From: Brachycybe producta
Taxonomy: Eukaryota > Arthropoda > Diplopoda > Playtdesmida > Andrognathidae
NCBI GenBank assembly: GCA_036925085.1
Contig: JAUPFP010000015.1
Span: 3,230,426 to 3,294,425, forward strand
Reading direction: 5' to 3'
DNA length: 64,000 nucleotides
In this document: piece by piece, positions 60,693-64,000 of the stretch
Layout: every line of letters begins with the position of its first letter
How positions within the stretch are numbered: position 1 is the first letter of the stretch
Made by a program: the position numbers and the translations under genes
The notes under the pieces: generated by a model
The model's input: the letters and a program-made list of their open reading frames with translations, nothing else
Database searches by the model: none
Told to the model about the DNA's origin: nothing

Positions 60693-61564
60693 TACAGCTG
60701 CGTAAAAATAATTAGCAGCCAAAATGGAATTATGAAACGGTCTTTGTATTTTTATCAATTTGATGTTAATTTTTCTTGGAAATCTTTATTGAAATCAAAA
60801 CAGTACATACAATTTAGAATATCTTCATGTAATAATTTGTCAATTTTGTCATTCATATTTTTTTAAATGTTAAGCCTCGTTTTCACGATGATAGTTTTCA
60901 CTATAGTTGCTGTCATGAGAGCAGCAACTATCGCGAGAACTATCATCGTGCAGAGACCACATTATAGTCACTATCACACTGTTGCGATAGCACTATCACA
61001 ACTATCTCGTTTGACTAGATAGTTGATAGTACTATCGCAATAGGGATAGTTGTTGAGTGACGGCTTGTAGGGAAATATCCATTTTGTAGGGAAATTTGGC
61101 TTCTGGAGAGAAAGAGAGGCAACACTGTTGAAGTAGATGTCACATTGTCATGTGACAGAACTATCACGTTACTTCAAGACATGTAGACAGTTGCTATTGT
61201 GAGAGTGAACTATCGCAACTTTCATGACAAGCTACTCTCATGAAAAAACTATCGCCAACGTGAAAACGAGGCTTTAGTTAAAATTTCTAAGAACAAATCT
61301 AACTTTTTGTCAACTCAAAATGTATGCCGAGATTGTTGCCATATATGTATACATCATACTGTATAATAACAGACTAACTACTCATGTTTTTCAAAATAAT
61401 TAAAATAAATATTTGTTAAGACAAAATTGACACATATGTTTTGCATAAAGATGCTCTAAAATATATGTTCTTTTTTGATTTCAATAAAGATTTCCATGAA
61501 ATATTGATATAAATTGATGAAATCTAGCTCTAACATGGTTGCTATTAATTTTTTGATGGCTGTA
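60693..61564. mobile_element. mariner/Tc1-like long-TIR element split by another MITE
   Basis: TACAGCTGCGTAAAAATAAT faces TACAGCCATCAAAAAATTAA (reverse complement). Arms of about 170 nt share GGAAATCTTTATTGAAATCA in inverted orientation. TA lies at each border. The element at 60873-61273 sits in its interior. Confidence 0.8.
60873..61273. mobile_element. Harbinger-like MITE nested in a mariner-like element
   Basis: The TIR AGCCTCGTTTTCACG is perfectly repeated in inverse at the right end. TTA flanks each side (60870-60872 and 61274-61276). The 401-bp interior is dense with ACTATCGC and GATAGT words in both orientations, so the whole element can fold. Confidence 0.9.
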
Positions 61565-64000
61565 TATATAAGTTTATAATAATAATAAAAAATTGTACTG
61601 GAAGTTATGTTTATGGATGATGAAAATACGAAGAAAAAAGGATTTTTAAGTTTTCTGTAGAAATTTTTGTTATTATTTTACTAAACTCTAATTATTATTG
61701 AGTTCATTCAGGTGTGTGTGTGTGTCTAGCATCGTGAAAATTGAATACTCACTTTAATATAAGGGGCTTCCGTTATGAAAAGTAATTAAAATATTTAAAA
61801 CAGGAAAAGAAAATTTAATAATCTTTTAATTATTTGCTATGATGATGATGATGACGATGATGAAGAGTAAGAAGATAATCAGATGAAATTAACATTTGTT
61901 TTCGTTGACGGGTGGCGCTTGATTTTCTGGCTTTTTTTCTTTCTTACACTTGAGTTTGTGTGTTACTGAAGATGGAGTCGTCAGTTCTGTCGACACGTGT
62001 CATTTGTGACGAAGATGAAAGAAACTAGAAATGGAGATGATTTTTAGAATTTCAGTTAAGAACAGTTTTTTTTTAAAAAAAAAAATTACAAATGCAAATG
62101 TTGCCAGAAAGAGAGGGCGTTACGCATTACATGAACGTGATGGCATCTATGGGCACGTCACAAAAGAATCAGCTATTCCACTTGAAATGCACTGAATCTC
62201 TTTGCCCTTACAGAGTAATTATTTAAATTCAAATGTGCATACAGACTTTCATGCAAATTGTCCGCCACGAGACAAACGAAAATTTGCCCGAATGCCTAAC
62301 CTGTATAAAGTGAATCTTGAAAGTAAGCCTAATGTAAGCTTACTACATTCTGTTGTCGGTTAAGAAGTGATTCCATGTAACTTGACATTTTTCGTGCTTT
62401 TGAGGTTTTGGCATAAAAAAAATCATTGGAAAATGTCGCGAAATAAACAAAAATTTATTTTAAAATATACTGACTGGTAGAGACATCTGGTAGAGAGGGT
62501 TTTCAAATCCATTTAATGTGATATTGCAAATATTTAGAAAAAAAAATTGTTTGTGATGTCATGTAGTCATGTACGTTAACTTAATTATATTAATTATGGC
62601 TCAAAAAGACGTCCAAATAATTTTATTAGCAAAAAATTGTGTAACAAAACCTTAAATTTGCATTAGAACGTTTTTTGTTCTTCTTGTAAAATTTATATTT
62701 TGTTTGTTACTTGGTATATCACTTCTTAACCCATGATGTGTCAACTCAAGTTTATTGGTTCTACTGTATTATTTAAATGGGGGGAGCCTTTTTCTAGAAG
62801 TTGGCTTTAATTAATTTGTGCCATACGTGTCAGAAAAGGGGGACATGCTTGAGAACAAAAGGGCAGGTTGCGCAAACAACCAATGAGAACAATTCTAAAG
62901 TATACACTCATTGTATGTATAGTGCATTTAAGTTATCAAACCAATTAATCTTCAATTGACAAATAGTATAGAAAATTCATCATCATAATTTATTTTTAAC
63001 GTTTCTGTTTAGGATATTAAGTTTTAATAGCATCCACAATTATATGTTATTGCATTTTTTTTTTGCTTATTGAGAATTATTATTGCAATATACAAAAACA
63101 CAGATGAATTCTTATTTTTTATGATACTAATAGAATACTTATAAAAACTTAATTATATTCTCAGATGATAAGCTAATTAATAATAAAAAAACATTTTGTG
63201 CCAGATGTTATCAAAAAAAAAAAGATGTAACACAAGTTTGCTTGCTTTCTTTTGCAAAATAATGACGATCACAAATGTTTTATTTCTCATGATGTGTTTT
63301 TTTTTCTCTTTCATTCTACTTTTTTGAAATGGCAGCAAATTGCTTATTGTTTGAACATCTTTTTAGTTAAAAAAGAAAATATTGCAGTCTATAAAAGGCT
63401 AACGAACCTGCCATTTAGTACATAAATAGTGTTAGTGTGTATTTGAAATGGAAGAGAAATGAGAAAGTGGCCTAAAGTGCTTATTCTGAAGTTCACTCAT
63501 TTTCTCTTTTTACCCTCAAAAAATAATACCTCTTTAGTTATTATCGATCGATATTTTTAAACTAGATTTTTTTTTCCAGATAGGGTTAATTTAAATATGC
63601 AATATGAAAGTTCTATGCAGTAAAAAATGTTGAGATATAAAAATATCATAGTTTTGTAAACGACATCTTGCTCAAATTTAATATTTTCACGCCATGTTCG
63701 TTGTTGTTATATATGAATATGTTTTCTAGTTTCATATTGATATTCTAAATCAACAATTTTATCAAGATTTGAATTAGCGATTGACATTTTCTATTTGTCC
63801 AACAATGAATAAATATTTTTTAAAGGTAATTTAAGTCTAAAATGACTTAAATTACAATTAAGAAAAACAATATTTATTATTTTTTGGTAATGAAGGTTTC
63901 TTTTCTCTTCTGAAGGTCTGCTTTATTATTATTATTATTATTATGCTTAGCTTGCAATTTTTCTGCTTTCTTTAGCAATTATGAAGAAGAAGAAAAAAAA
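61565..64000. other. Right edge, non-coding
   Basis: AT-rich, with (GAT)n, an A/T-run near 62068, and an (ATT)n near 63923-63943. No gene was recognised. Confidence 0.45.
61705..61722. repeat. (GT)n microsatellite
   Basis: A short GTGTGT tract. A (GAT)n follows at 61838-61863. Confidence 0.85.

Overview
This is a gene-poor, AT-rich animal nuclear window, not bacterial or viral. It has no open frame longer than 171 codons, and it contains canonical GT/AG-flanked exons, large introns, microsatellites and many terminal-inverted-repeat (TIR) elements. The one gene I can identify lies on the minus strand in the left third. It encodes the N-terminus of an RDL-type GABA-gated chloride channel subunit (Cys-loop, pentameric ligand-gated family). 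RDL-type subunits are typical of invertebrates, so I infer an invertebrate, probably a protostome such as an arthropod or mollusc. The sequence alone does not settle the phylum.

RDL region (minus strand, about 20.8 kb down to 2.9 kb). A GC-richer stretch at 19.73-20.83 kb looks like a 5' leader. It ends in a candidate first coding exon (19812-19727) with a short hydrophobic, signal-peptide-like segment and a GTGAGT donor. Intron 1 (5.3 kb) leads to exon 2 (14411-14323), which carries the conserved NIT sequon and the [11 protein letters not shown] motif. Intron 2 (10.6-11.4 kb) leads to two alternative versions of the next exon, each exactly 68 nt (3749-3682 and 2967-2900). They encode 22 residues each, 18 of them identical, although only 49 of 68 nucleotides match. 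Including both, or neither, would break the frame, so they should be mutually exclusive, as exons 3a/3b are in insect Rdl. The phases across all the junctions agree (2, 1, 0). The following exon (DFTLDFYFRQFW region) is not in the window and should lie to the left of base 1.

The rest (about 21-64 kb, plus the RDL introns) is intergenic or intronic DNA dominated by non-autonomous DNA transposons. The best supported are elements with 3-bp TWA target duplications (PIF/Harbinger-like: 59-1127, 23346-23533, 28200-28544, 47737-48068, 60873-61273), elements with 8-bp target duplications (hAT-like: 38099-38226, 41452-41730, 57036-57345), and TA-flanked mariner/Tc1-like long-TIR elements (32242-33218, 45736-46580, 60693-61564). 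Several are nested. There are also a 20-bp minisatellite trapped inside a TIR element, a 0.6-kb intronic inverted repeat, long (TA)n, (ATT)n and (CT)n tracts, a duplicated (ATT)n module and a tRNA-like SINE head. I saw no confident tRNA, rRNA or CRISPR, and no second protein-coding gene.

Exon and element coordinates were read by eye. Element-family names rest on TIR and target-site-duplication patterns, not on database matches.
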